A DNA stretch of 63,349 bases from Erysipelotrichaceae bacterium UBA2227 (GCA_002348095.1 DDYT01000008.1:1-63349), one strand, 5' to 3'. Counted from the first letter of the stretch, positions 25,616 to 34,413 are shown. Made by a program: numbers and translations. Notes: a model not told the origin generated them from the sequence alone.

Positions 25616-27116
25616 AAAAGTTCTACTCAGAGTTCAAAATTTAAAGCAGTACTTCCCGATCAAAAAGAGAAGCATTTTCCAAAAAGAACGTCTGTTTGTG
25701 AAAGCAAATGACGGGATCACGATCGATATTTACGAAGGTGAAACCTTTGGTCTGGTCGGTGAGTCCGGGTGCGGCAAGTCCACTTTGGGTCGTACGATTT
25801 TACAGTTGTACAATCAGACTGACGGATCGACTTTGTTCTATGGCCGTTCGATTTCTGAATTTGCTCCGAAGTATGTCGGTGAAGTGATCAAGAGCATTCC
25901 GGAAGCTTTTCCGAAGTATCTCAATGAGAAGAAGATTCATGAAGCATCAAAAGCGGCTATTGATAAAATTTCGGATCCTGTAGAAAAGGCAGGAGCTGAA
26001 GAGAAAGTATTAAACCGCGAAAAAGCACTTAATAACCTGTATCTCAATATGTTGCGGATCGCCGGCGGTTTACTGGTTCATCCGGACTTAAAGGTTGTTT
26101 CCGAACAATTGATGGAACTCCATCGTCATTTGGAAAAAACCGCAGCAATCAATCGTAAGTTACGCATGGCGAAGAAAAAGTTGGAAGCCGGCGAAATTGA
26201 CGATAAATTATCTGCAAAAGTCGTTGTCTGGAAAGACGAACTTGCAAAACTGATGGAACTGGAGCAGCCCATCCGTGTAAAACTCGGTGAGTTGCACAAA
26301 CAAGCCAAAAATCATCCTCACTATGCTGAGTTTGCGGCATATGAGGATAATGGAATCGATTTATCTCGTCTGACAAAAGAAGAAATGCGTGAAATGCGCA
26401 GCGATATGCAAATCATCTTCCAAGATCCGTATTCGTCCCTGAATCCACGGTTGACCGTGGGTCAGATCATTGGTGAAGGATTGTTGGCACATGAGGTATT
26501 TAAAGATCCAAACAATGAAAAATATACCGAATATATTACTAAAGTCATGGATCAGTGCGGATTAGCACCGTACTTCATTCATCGCTATCCTCACCAGTTC
26601 TCCGGTGGTCAGCGTCAGCGTATCGGGATTGCCCGGGCGTTGGCACTGAATCCGAAGTTTATCGTTTGTGATGAAGCGGTCAGTGCATTGGACGTTTCGA
26701 TCCAATCCCAAATCATCAACTTATTAAGTGATCTGAAGAAAGAGAACAACTTTACCTACTTGTTCATTACCCATGACCTGAGCGTCGTTAAGTATATTTC
26801 CGATCGTATCGGTGTCATGTATCTGGGTAATATGGTTGAGTTGGCGACTTCAGAAAGAATCTTTGAAAATCCGTTGCATCCGTATACGGAAGCGCTGTTA
26901 GAAGCAATTCCGCGTACAGATGTCGTCAAGCAAGAACTGATCATTCTTGAAGGCGATATTCCTTCGCCGATCAAACCGCCGAAAGGATGTAAATTCCACA
27001 CCCGGTGCCGTTATGCCTTTGATAAGTGCAAAGTGGTCACACCGAAGTGGGAGGAAATCGAGCCTGGCCACTTCGTTGCATGTCACTTAAGGAGCAAAGA
27101 CGCTGACCAGGTCTAA
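25605..27116 (+). CDS. oppF: Oligopeptide ABC transporter ATPase OppF with a long helical insert
   Basis: 503 residues against ~320 for typical OppF. Walker A GESGCGKST at 52-60; then residues ~86-250 are an inserted, charged, helix-rich segment with Lys/Glu/Leu heptad-like stretches; the ATPase resumes at RSDMQIIFQDPYSSLNP (Q-loop, about 265-281), FSGGQRQRIGIARALAL and the Walker B FIVCDEAVSALD. C-terminal GCKFHTRCRYAFDKC is conserved. The insert is between Walker A and the Q-loop. Mycoplasma OppF proteins are also known to be enlarged; homology of this insert to theirs is not established. ATPase motifs are all intact. Confidence 0.92.
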   Translation: MENKKVLLRVQNLKQYFPIKKRSIFQKERLFVKANDGITIDIYEGETFGLVGESGCGKSTLGRTILQLYNQTDGSTLFYGRSISEFAPKYVGEVIKSIPEAFPKYLNEKKIHEASKAAIDKISDPVEKAGAEEKVLNREKALNNLYLNMLRIAGGLLVHPDLKVVSEQLMELHRHLEKTAAINRKLRMAKKKLEAGEIDDKLSAKVVVWKDELAKLMELEQPIRVKLGELHKQAKNHPHYAEFAAYEDNGIDLSRLTKEEMREMRSDMQIIFQDPYSSLNPRLTVGQIIGEGLLAHEVFKDPNNEKYTEYITKVMDQCGLAPYFIHRYPHQFSGGQRQRIGIARALALNPKFIVCDEAVSALDVSIQSQIINLLSDLKKENNFTYLFITHDLSVVKYISDRIGVMYLGNMVELATSERIFENPLHPYTEALLEAIPRTDVVKQELIILEGDIPSPIKPPKGCKFHTRCRYAFDKCKVVTPKWEEIEPGHFVACHLRSKDADQV

Positions 27117-27294
27117 ACCTCCGAAATACACGAAGGAAGAAATACGGGATTACGAGGAAAAACTGAAAACGACCGATTTTGAAAAAGGGGATATGATGGC
27201 CATGATCATCGCGGCCTTGATCACCATTCTGCCTGCCATGTTGGCAGTGATCGGTTTTATGATTGGCATTGTCTGGTTAATATTCTTACGCTAA
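27103..27294 (+). CDS. Small single-helix membrane protein with an apparent CTG start
   Basis: 63 codons. The reading frame is open from just after an in-frame TAA near 27088 and offers no ATG, GTG or TTG before residue 31. CTG 27103 has AAGGAG (27089-27094) exactly 8 bases upstream, so CTG is the best start; the frame overlaps the end of oppF by 14 bases. The product has a charged N-terminal half (KPPKYTKEEIRDYEEKLK) and one membrane helix at about 34-62. Same operon as opp and followed by its terminator. Possible helper of the transporter; an internal ATG at 27193 giving only the helix is the alternative. Confidence 0.6.
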   Translation: MTRSKPPKYTKEEIRDYEEKLKTTDFEKGDMMAMIIAALITILPAMLAVIGFMIGIVWLIFLR

Positions 27295-27320
27295 AAAACA
27301 GCCCGCAGGGGCTGTTTTTG
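27295..27320. terminator. Bidirectional terminator of the opp operon
   Basis: AACAGCCC/GGGCTGTT stem (27297-27304 and 27109-like arm at 27309-27316), loop GCAG, T-runs on both strands; shared with the converging DUF1622 gene. Confidence 0.88.
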
Positions 27321-27330
27321 TTTGAAATTT

Positions 27331-27717
27331 CTACAGTTTTCCGTCCGATTCGTGATCGTACTCGAGTTCTTCCCGGACATGCTTAAGGCTGTGACCGACT
27401 TCCCAACTGACTAAGACCGAAACAATGACGTGTAAAACGATGATCGCACTGACGATGGCCAAATCGGTATAATCGCGGATGGTAATCAAGCGCAATACCT
27501 CAGCCGCCAGATAAAACAGCAAGCCCAACGCAATTCCGCGTCCCATGCGGATGCGTAGATCAGTAGAGGTCTGACGGTACTTTAGTCGTACAAATCGGCA
27601 GAGAGTCTGAAATGCTACCAAAATGATGATAGCGGCTCCGGTCAGTTCAAGCAGCAGCATCAGCAGTTTTGTCAGATCAATGACAAAGTGATGAATCAAT
27701 GTATATAGTGCTTCCAA
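27331..27717 (-). CDS. DUF1622 family membrane protein
   Basis: 128 residues, three membrane helices (about 18-40, 62-82, 87-108) with the family segment RMGRGIALGLLFYLAAEVLRL in the middle. Function unknown across the family. It stands alone, converging on the opp operon; a possible minus-strand -10 TAGAAT lies at 27751-27756. Confidence 0.8.
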   Translation of the reverse strand: MEALYTLIHHFVIDLTKLLMLLLELTGAAIIILVAFQTLCRFVRLKYRQTSTDLRIRMGRGIALGLLFYLAAEVLRLITIRDYTDLAIVSAIIVLHVIVSVLVSWEVGHSLKHVREELEYDHESDGKL

Positions 27718-27839
27718 AATATCCCAACTTTCTTGTGAATTACACTGTGTATTCTAACACCATTCAATGCAAATTGAAATAGGTATTTTTTAAGGAAATT
27801 CAATATTTTCCGCATAGATAAAACTAGAGGTGAATATCC

Positions 27840-28154
27840 ATGACCAGTTTCACAAAGAAAAAGCAGTTAATCACTTATTTGTTTGTACTGTGGGGACAGT
27901 CCAAGATGATAGGTGAAGATTCGCAAGTATCGTATGAACATATACGTGCCCCAAATGATTTTGACCGACTGATGAGAAATGCGATAGACCAACTCAACGA
28001 AGAGCAGAAGACGATCATTATTAAGGAATTCGCAGAGAAGAAGTGTCCGAATTGGTATTTAGAATATTACTCGCGCAGTTCATTTTACAGGCACAAGCAC
28101 CAAAGTATGGACACATTTATTCGTTGCCTGCATGGTCGAAAGATGATAAAATGA
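27840..28154 (+). CDS. MG284/MPN403-like protein
   Basis: 104 residues. The helical pattern LNEEQKTIIIKEFAEKK followed by SRSSFYRHKHQSMDTFIRCL resembles a sigma region 4 or ArpU-type helix-turn-helix and matches what I know of the MG284/MPN403 family of Mollicutes and Erysipelotrichia. AGAGGTGA precedes the ATG. It is followed by acpP and ptsI. Function unknown; a DNA-binding role is only suggested by the fold-like pattern. Confidence 0.65.
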   Translation: MTSFTKKKQLITYLFVLWGQSKMIGEDSQVSYEHIRAPNDFDRLMRNAIDQLNEEQKTIIIKEFAEKKCPNWYLEYYSRSSFYRHKHQSMDTFIRCLHGRKMIK

Positions 28155-28170
28155 TACAGAGGTGCACGAA

Positions 28171-28395
28171 ATGGATACTTTTTCTAGACTGAAAACACTA
28201 TTGGAAAACCGAGGTATTAAGACCGGTCAGCTGACCGAAAATTCTACATTAAAGGACATTGGGATTGACTCTTTGGATTTGGTGGAAGTCCTTTTGGAGT
28301 TGGAAAAAGAACTCAATGTCACTTTTTCGGACGATGAATTGCTGGGGTGCAGAAGTATCAGCGATGTAGTGAATTTAGTTGCGAAAAAGAACTAA
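28171..28395 (+). CDS. acpP: Acyl carrier protein
   Basis: 74 residues, acidic four-helix carrier. GIDSLDLVEVLLELE contains Ser34, the 4'-phosphopantetheine site. Carries acyl chains for fatty acid and phospholipid synthesis. ATG 28171 is chosen because GTG 28162 lies in the ribosome site AGAGGTG. Between the MG284-like gene and ptsI rather than with fab genes. Confidence 0.92.
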   Translation: MDTFSRLKTLLENRGIKTGQLTENSTLKDIGIDSLDLVEVLLELEKELNVTFSDDELLGCRSISDVVNLVAKKN

Positions 28396-28406
28396 GGAGG
28401 AATTTT

Positions 28407-30110
28407 ATGTACAAGGGAATAGCAGCTTCATCAGGCGTAGTTGTCTCGAAAGTATTTAAGTTGGAACATCCGGTTCTTCATATTGAGCGAAAAGATGCGG
28501 ATGCCGAGACTGAAATCAAAAAGCTGTCAGCAGCTTTAAGGAAGACACAAAGCGATATTGAAACGATTCAAAAGAAGGCTGTCGGTAAACTGACGGACGA
28601 GGAACTGGCGATTTTCGATGCCCATCTGATGGTTACGCAGGATCCGGAGTTTATCGGTCAGATCGAGGAAATGATCAAGTCAGAAAATATCAATGCCGAA
28701 TTTGCGGTCAATGAAGTCGGCGGTATGTTTATTTCGATGTTTGAGTCGATGGAAGATGCTTACTTTAAAGAAAGAGCTGCTGATATCAAGGATGTCACTT
28801 ATCGGATCAAGTGTCACATCTGTAACGTCATGATCCCGAATCTGGCATTGATCGACGAGGAAGTCGTCATCGTTGCACACGATCTGACACCCTCGGATAC
28901 GGCACAGTTAAACAAAGCATTCACCAAAGGATTTGCGACCGAAATCGGAGGCCGTACGTCGCACTCCGCCATAATGGCCCGAAGTCTGGAGATCCCGGCT
29001 GTTGTCGGTGCAGGTGACTTACTGTCAAAATGCGAGCATGGTGACCGTATTATCCTCGATGCATTGGATGGCGTTGTGATCATTCGTCCAAGTGATGATG
29101 AAATCAAGCACTATACAAGCAAAGCAACCCGCTTTGCAGAAATGAAGCAAAGTCTGAAAGTACTGAAAGATGCCGAAAGCGTGACTACGGACGGACATCA
29201 TGTGGAACTGGTCGGAAATATCGGAACACCCAATGATGTAGCCGGAGTGCTAAACAACGGCGGTGAAGGTGTCGGCTTGTATCGTACAGAATTTTTGTAT
29301 ATGGATGCCACAGCATTACCTACTGAAGAAGAGCAGTTTGAAGCGTACAAGACCGTGTTAGAGCGGATGAAGAATAAGCCGGTCGTTGTCCGGACTTTGG
29401 ATATCGGCGGAGACAAAGAATTGTCTTACTTACAGTTTCCGAAAGAAATGAATCCCTTTTTAGGCTATCGTGCCATCCGTTTATGTCTGGATCGCACCGA
29501 TATCTTCCGCACTCAGTTGCGAGCCCTTCTGCGTGCCAGCGTTTACGGAAATCTGTGCATCATGTTTCCGATGATTGCAACTCTGCAAGAGTTCAGGGAT
29601 GCAAAAGCAATCATTGAAGATGAAAAAGAAAACCTGATTTATCAGGGTCATAAAATCGGTAAGTACCAATTAGGCATCATGGTCGAAATTCCGGCAGCTG
29701 CAGTATTGGCGGATCAGTTTGCAAAAGAAGTTGACTTTATGAGCATCGGTACCAATGATTTGATTCAATACTCCATGGCGGCTGACAGGATGAGTGAGAA
29801 AGTTGCTTATCTGTATCAGCCCTACAACCCATCCTTGTTGCGTTTGATCAAGATGACGATCGATGGCGGACACAAGGAGGGCAAATGGGTCGGCATGTGC
29901 GGAGAAATGGCCGGGGAAGAACTGGCAGTGCCGATCCTGTTGGGATTGGGTCTCGATGAATTTTCCATGTCAGCTTCATCCATTTTAGCCGCCAGAAAAA
30001 TGGTTCGTGAGCTCAGTTACGAGGATATGAAGGTCATGGCTGAAAAAGCGCTGACCCTGGGCACAGCCGAGGAAGTTATCGAACTGATCAAGAGATCCAT
30101 CGCTAAATAG
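28407..30110 (+). CDS. ptsI: PTS enzyme I (phosphoenolpyruvate--protein phosphotransferase)
   Basis: 567 residues. N-terminal HPr-binding domain, phosphorylated His186 in GGRTSHSAIMARSLEIPAV, and the C-terminal PEP-binding barrel with GLYRTEFLYMD, LRALLRASVYG and the Cys-containing VGMCGEMAG. Takes phosphate from PEP and passes it to HPr for sugar uptake. AAGGAGG precedes ATG 28407. No ptsH nearby. Confidence 0.96.
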   Translation: MYKGIAASSGVVVSKVFKLEHPVLHIERKDADAETEIKKLSAALRKTQSDIETIQKKAVGKLTDEELAIFDAHLMVTQDPEFIGQIEEMIKSENINAEFAVNEVGGMFISMFESMEDAYFKERAADIKDVTYRIKCHICNVMIPNLALIDEEVVIVAHDLTPSDTAQLNKAFTKGFATEIGGRTSHSAIMARSLEIPAVVGAGDLLSKCEHGDRIILDALDGVVIIRPSDDEIKHYTSKATRFAEMKQSLKVLKDAESVTTDGHHVELVGNIGTPNDVAGVLNNGGEGVGLYRTEFLYMDATALPTEEEQFEAYKTVLERMKNKPVVVRTLDIGGDKELSYLQFPKEMNPFLGYRAIRLCLDRTDIFRTQLRALLRASVYGNLCIMFPMIATLQEFRDAKAIIEDEKENLIYQGHKIGKYQLGIMVEIPAAAVLADQFAKEVDFMSIGTNDLIQYSMAADRMSEKVAYLYQPYNPSLLRLIKMTIDGGHKEGKWVGMCGEMAGEELAVPILLGLGLDEFSMSASSILAARKMVRELSYEDMKVMAEKALTLGTAEEVIELIKRSIAK

Positions 30111-30112
30111 AG

Positions 30113-30146
30113 AAAAAGACACATCGATTGACCGATGTGTCTTTTA
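30113..30146. terminator. Bidirectional terminator between ptsI and the DUF4332 gene
   Basis: 12-bp stem AAAGACACATCG/CGATGTGTCTTT with 6-base loop; T-runs on both strands. Confidence 0.92.
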
Positions 30147-30148
30147 TT

Positions 30149-30553
30149 TCAGTAAAATACGGCTCTTTCCAGCTCTTTGGCTTGTGCGACCCATTTCTCA
30201 ACTTCCTTGAGAACAGGTACACGACGAACTAATTTCTTAACTTCATTGACTTCCGTCATCTTTGCGGTCAGATTGTCCGGTCGCCGACCGGCAAGTTCTA
30301 CGACCGTGTCGACTCCGGAAGCTTCCAGCAGCTCGGCATATTCACCTGCGATTCCTTTGATTCTAAACAGGTCCGCGTGGTTGACAAACTTCAATACCAG
30401 TTTTTCGGAAATGCCGGTTTTCTCGGCTAGGTCGATCCGGCCCTTTTTGGTTGCGCCGGCTTCAAGAAGTGCTTCTACAGATTTAACGCCAACTTCCAGG
30501 AACTTCGCTTCATACACTTCACCAATGCCCTCAATTGTCGTAAGTTTTGACAT
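30149..30553 (-). CDS. DUF4332 helix-hairpin-helix protein
   Basis: 134 residues made of repeated HhH-like units: TTIEGIGEVYEAKFLEVGV, then LFRIKGIAGEYAELLEASGV. Members of the family are small, probably nucleic-acid binding proteins of unknown role. ATG 30553 with AAGGAGGG upstream is preferred to an in-frame start 20 codons earlier. Its promoter carries an inverted repeat. Confidence 0.82.
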   Translation of the reverse strand: MSKLTTIEGIGEVYEAKFLEVGVKSVEALLEAGATKKGRIDLAEKTGISEKLVLKFVNHADLFRIKGIAGEYAELLEASGVDTVVELAGRRPDNLTAKMTEVNEVKKLVRRVPVLKEVEKWVAQAKELERAVFY

Positions 30554-30563
30554 ATCTGCCCTC

Positions 30564-30604
30564 CTTGTTAGTTTTATTATGCTACTAACAAGATGTTTAA
30601 TCAA
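30564..30604 (-). promoter_or_regulatory. Promoter of the DUF4332 gene with embedded inverted repeat
   Basis: Minus strand: TTGATT (30599-30604) and CATAAT (30576-30581) with 17-base spacing. CTTGTTAGT (30584-30592) and ACTAACAAG (30564-30572) form a perfect 9-bp inverted repeat around the -10, the inner arm touching the AAGGAGG site. A repressor operator is likely. Confidence 0.65.
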
Positions 30605-30645
30605 GGAATACACAGAATTTTCAATATTTTCATATCAAACGCACA

Positions 30646-31749
30646 CTAATCAGCATCATCCAGTGACAACTGCTGAGTGAAACTTGTTACCGAGCGCACC
30701 TGATTACGACCGTCCGACTTCGCCAGATACAATGCTTTATCTGCCCGATGAATGATCGTGTTGATATCGTCCTGAGTTCTGCTCGTAGTAACACCCAGAC
30801 TGATGGTAATCGAGCCGTAACGATGCAACTGCAAAGATTCAACTGCCTTGCGTATCTTCTCCGCCAAAACCATTGCACCTTCCAACGGAGTCTCCGGACA
30901 GATGATCAGAAACTCTTCGCCACCCCAGCGCCCGACCGTATCGGCTAACCGGCAGACCGGTACGATAGCCGAAGCAATCTCGACCAAAATCTGATCCCCG
31001 GCCAAATGACCGAAATTGTCATTGAAGCGTTTGAACAAGTCCAAATCACCTATGATAACACTGAAATTGGGGGTGCCGCGTTTGATTCTTGCCAGTTCTT
31101 TTAGCATCACCTCATCGAGTTTCAAACGGTTACTTATACCGGTCAAGGCGTCAGTATGCGATAAACGCAGCAATTCCTCATTCTTCAAACGAATAAAATC
31201 ATAGGCTTTGGCCCTGCTGAGCTCGGAAAATGAAATCAGGATAGTGATGCAGGTAGCTGAAAAAATCAGATTGACCAGCGATATGATGCTGAACATCGAT
31301 GCATCCGAAGCAAACTGTATCCATGTGACACTAACAAAAATAATCAGAAACGAAACGATGGTAATGATCCGCCCTTTATCCCTTCCCAACAGGAAATAAG
31401 AAACGGGTGGAAAAACCAGGATCCATGCAAAGGAATAATCGTTGGGTCCGGATATCAGGATATAAGCAATTAAAAGTAAACTGTACATTCCGACCGCAAA
31501 CATCGATACCCGCTCAACATGACTGGTCGAGTGAAAATACCAAAGCAAGGCAACTGATATTGCGATGGCGATCGCATCGATCAGCGCAATAACATAGAGC
31601 TTGTGAATAAAGACATTCAGAAAAATCAAAAAAAGAAAAATCGGAATCAAAATCAGGAGAATATTATTAATTAAGTAGGTTTTCCAGTACTCCGGCTGAT
31701 CCGGTTTAAAATGAAAATTATTTGTAACAAACTGTTGATAACGACTCAA
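30646..31749 (-). CDS. Membrane diguanylate cyclase (GGDEF)
   Basis: About 367 residues: six membrane helices (about 25-190) and a C-terminal GGDEF domain with the active-site motif GGEEF in VGRWGGEEFLIICP and the product-inhibition site RLAD five residues before it. Makes c-di-GMP from two GTP. TTG 31749 fits the GGAGGGGTGAT ribosome site; a TTG at 31770 would put that site inside the gene. The membrane part has no sensory fold I recognise. Confidence 0.87.
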   Translation of the reverse strand: MSRYQQFVTNNFHFKPDQPEYWKTYLINNILLILIPIFLFLIFLNVFIHKLYVIALIDAIAIAISVALLWYFHSTSHVERVSMFAVGMYSLLLIAYILISGPNDYSFAWILVFPPVSYFLLGRDKGRIITIVSFLIIFVSVTWIQFASDASMFSIISLVNLIFSATCITILISFSELSRAKAYDFIRLKNEELLRLSHTDALTGISNRLKLDEVMLKELARIKRGTPNFSVIIGDLDLFKRFNDNFGHLAGDQILVEIASAIVPVCRLADTVGRWGGEEFLIICPETPLEGAMVLAEKIRKAVESLQLHRYGSITISLGVTTSRTQDDINTIIHRADKALYLAKSDGRNQVRSVTSFTQQLSLDDAD

Positions 31750-31811
31750 TCGTTCATCACCCCTCCACAAGTTTAATAAAACTATATCATAACTTTTCGG
31801 AAAATGTCAGA

Positions 31812-31836
31812 TAAAAAAAGGTGTGCATCACACACC
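31812..31836 (-). terminator. Terminator of the lysine operon
   Basis: On the minus strand GGTGTG/CACACC (31831-31836 and 31820-31825) with 5-base loop, followed by seven Ts. The last gene's stop codon lies in the hairpin. Confidence 0.85.
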
Positions 31837-32961
31837 ATAACTCAGTAATATTTTCTCAAAGAACTCGATCCCCTTTAACAAGACTGCTTCACGGAAATTG
31901 AAATAACGGCTGTGCAACGGGTGATGGTATCCCAAGGCATCATTTTTTGTACCCAACAGCACAAAACAACCCGGGACGACCTGCTGATAAAAGCTGAAAT
32001 CTTCCGAAATCATAAGGGGCTGAATATGGACAAACGCATCTACATCCAACACCGATGCGGCCTGCTGTACTAATTTTCGGTCATTGATGACCGGCGGATA
32101 ATAATCTTTGATCGATAGTTCGATCGAAACGCCGTAAGAAGTCTCAATACCTCGGACTGCAGTCTGGAGCCGATCTTTACACATCCGATATATACCCTCG
32201 TTAAATGCCCGGATCGTGCCGCTCATCGACACTTTATTGGCAATGATGTTTCGGGCCTCACCACCGGAAACCATCCCGACCGTGATGACCGCAGAAGCCA
32301 ACGGATCAAGATTACGGCTGATGATCGGCTGAATGCTTTGAATCAGTGCTGCCTGAGTGACTATGGCATCCGCACCTAAATGCGGTTGTGCACCATGGGC
32401 ACTGACTCCGCGGATGATGATATCGAACTCGCCGTTTTGCGCCATCATCGGACCTTCACATAAGCCAAAGACTCCTTCATCCAATCCGGGATACAGATGA
32501 ATCCCAAAGATAGCTTTGATATCATAACGCTGAAACAGTCCGGAGTCGACGATGATTTTGGCTCCCCCAGGACCTTCTTCGGCAGGCTGAAAAATGAATA
32601 CGACCGAATAATGAGTCGTCTGGCTCGCTAAACGACGAGCCAGCCCCAGCAACATCGTCATATGGCCGTCATGACCGCAGGCATGCATCTTGCCGGAGTG
32701 TAAAGAGGCAAAATCGACGCCGGTCGACTCTTCGACCGGAAGGGCATCCATATCTGCACGGAAGGCGATGGCTTCATTAATCTTGCCCTGTCTAAAAGCG
32801 ATCCAACCGGTAGAGGCGACGGATTCGACTGTATAGCCCAAGGATTCCATGATTTCCTTAACCTTTTGAGATGTTTTGAATAAATTAAAACCCAATTCGG
32901 GAATCTGATGCAAAGTCCTGCGTGTCGAGGTAACCCAGTCTGACCAAGATTCCATACTCAT
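31828..32961 (-). CDS. dapL: N-acetyldiaminopimelate deacetylase
   Basis: 377-residue M20-family metallohydrolase that frees LL-diaminopimelate from its N-acetyl form (acetylase branch). Metal ligands are in HACGHDGHMTMLLGLA and PAEEGPGGAKII, with a dimerisation domain in the middle and the C-terminal ISEDFSFY. Overlaps dapH by ATGA, which supports this role over a generic amidohydrolase. The symbol dapL is also used for a different enzyme; the Bacillus homologue is ykuR. Confidence 0.88.
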   Translation of the reverse strand: MSMESWSDWVTSTRRTLHQIPELGFNLFKTSQKVKEIMESLGYTVESVASTGWIAFRQGKINEAIAFRADMDALPVEESTGVDFASLHSGKMHACGHDGHMTMLLGLARRLASQTTHYSVVFIFQPAEEGPGGAKIIVDSGLFQRYDIKAIFGIHLYPGLDEGVFGLCEGPMMAQNGEFDIIIRGVSAHGAQPHLGADAIVTQAALIQSIQPIISRNLDPLASAVITVGMVSGGEARNIIANKVSMSGTIRAFNEGIYRMCKDRLQTAVRGIETSYGVSIELSIKDYYPPVINDRKLVQQAASVLDVDAFVHIQPLMISEDFSFYQQVVPGCFVLLGTKNDALGYHHPLHSRYFNFREAVLLKGIEFFEKILLSYGV

Positions 32962-33665
32962 TTCCTCAAATCTGCCAAAATCTCGGTTTTGGCATCCGTT
33001 TTTTCATCGCGTCGCTTAATGACGCGGGCAGGGGAACCGGCTACTACCATATCATCTTCAACATCGTCCAAAACCACGGAGCCGGCTGCGATCACGGCAT
33101 TATTGCCCACACGTACACCTTCCAAAATCACGGCATTGGCCCCGACCAGTACATTGTCCCCCAAAATGACCGGCTGTCTGCTCGGCGGTTCCAATACCCC
33201 GGCAATCACGGCTCCGGCTCCGATATGACAGTTTTTCCCGATCGAACCCCGTGCACCGATGACCGCATTCATATCGATCATCGTAGAATCTCCGATGATG
33301 GCTCCGATATTGATTACGGCTCCCATCATGATGACCGCATTCTTCCCGATCGATGCATGTTGCCGGATAATGGCACCAGGTTCGATTCGGGCATCGATAT
33401 GCGATATATCCAGAAGCGGGATCGCACTGTTACGACGGTCGTTTTCCAGTACGAAGTCGCTTAACTGCGGATGTTTCTGAAGAAAGGCATCGATTTGTGC
33501 CACATCGCCAAAGATAATTTTCGACTGTTCACAGCCATAAACTTTCAAATCACCAAAATCAACGTTGCTGAAATCACCGTTGATATAAAGTTTGACCGGT
33601 GTCTTTTTGACACTGTTTTTAATAAATGCGGCAATCGCATAGGGATCGGTTAAAAATTCTTCCAT
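32958..33665 (-). CDS. dapH: 2,3,4,5-tetrahydropyridine-2,6-dicarboxylate N-acetyltransferase
   Basis: 235 residues, left-handed beta-helix acetyltransferase. About 90 N-terminal residues, then hexapeptide repeats from AIPLLDISHIDARIEPGAII on, with IMMGAVINIGAIIG and ARGSIGKNCHIGAGAVIAG. Uses acetyl-CoA to open tetrahydrodipicolinate, the step defining the acetylase branch. ATG 33665 has AAGGAGG upstream and gives the normal family length; longer in-frame starts do not. Confidence 0.94.
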   Translation of the reverse strand: MEEFLTDPYAIAAFIKNSVKKTPVKLYINGDFSNVDFGDLKVYGCEQSKIIFGDVAQIDAFLQKHPQLSDFVLENDRRNSAIPLLDISHIDARIEPGAIIRQHASIGKNAVIMMGAVINIGAIIGDSTMIDMNAVIGARGSIGKNCHIGAGAVIAGVLEPPSRQPVILGDNVLVGANAVILEGVRVGNNAVIAAGSVVLDDVEDDMVVAGSPARVIKRRDEKTDAKTEILADLRK

Positions 33666-33678
33666 ATAAAATCCTCCT

Positions 33679-34413
33679 TTATAACAAATCATCCATGGTG
33701 TAGTAACCCACGGAAGCGGATACGATAAACTGAGCGGCACGTAAGGCTCCTTGCGCAAAAACGTCTTTGGAAAAAGCCCGATGACTGATTTCGATACCTT
33801 CTGACTCACTGGCAAAAAGCACCGAATGATCGCCGGGGATCGATCCGGCTCGAATGGCATGAACTCCGATGGTATCTGGAATCCGTTTTCCGTTTCCATG
33901 TCCGCTGACAGATTCTCTTTCGACCGGCAAAGCCTCATTGATCGTCTTGATCAAAAGTTTTGCTGTACCGCTGGGCGCATCGGCTTTCTGGTTGTGATGG
34001 GCTTCCACCAGTTCGATATCAAAATCTTTCAGATATGGGGCTGCCAATGTCAACAGCCGGCGCATGACAAGGACACCGTAAGAGAAGTTTGCGCTTTGAA
34101 ACACCGGTATTTTCTCTGAAGTCTGGCGTATGAGCAGTTGTTGCGCCGGAGTATAGCCGGTCGTTCCTAAAACCAAAGGAATGTTTTTCTCAATGGCATA
34201 CTGACACAGGGGTTCAATTGCCTCAGGATAAGAGAAATCAATGATGACATCCGCAACCGGTGCATCAGTGAAGGTTTTGTAAACTATAAACTGTGCTGTG
34301 GTTCTGCCTTTGGCATCGATTCCGCCCAGTAAGGTAAACATGTTTGATTCAGAGGTCTGATGAGCAATCAAATGTCCCATCTTCCCAAGGATCCCGCTAA
34401 TCAGTATATTCAT
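33679..34413 (-). CDS. dapB: 4-hydroxy-tetrahydrodipicolinate reductase
   Basis: 244 residues. N-terminal dinucleotide motif ISGILGKMGHL, the GTTGYTPAQ loop, the catalytic VEAHHNQKADAPSGTA with His-His and Lys, and HAIRAGSIPGDHSVLFA. Reduces the product of DapA with NAD(P)H. Stop overlaps nothing; starts 4 bases inside dapA's end. Confidence 0.95.
   Translation of the reverse strand: MNILISGILGKMGHLIAHQTSESNMFTLLGGIDAKGRTTAQFIVYKTFTDAPVADVIIDFSYPEAIEPLCQYAIEKNIPLVLGTTGYTPAQQLLIRQTSEKIPVFQSANFSYGVLVMRRLLTLAAPYLKDFDIELVEAHHNQKADAPSGTAKLLIKTINEALPVERESVSGHGNGKRIPDTIGVHAIRAGSIPGDHSVLFASESEGIEISHRAFSKDVFAQGALRAAQFIVSASVGYYTMDDLL

Noticed and set aside
33666..33938. 91 extra in-frame codons before dapH
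   Set aside because: They lie in antisense of dapB, and the AAGGAGG before ATG 33665 gives the normal DapH length.
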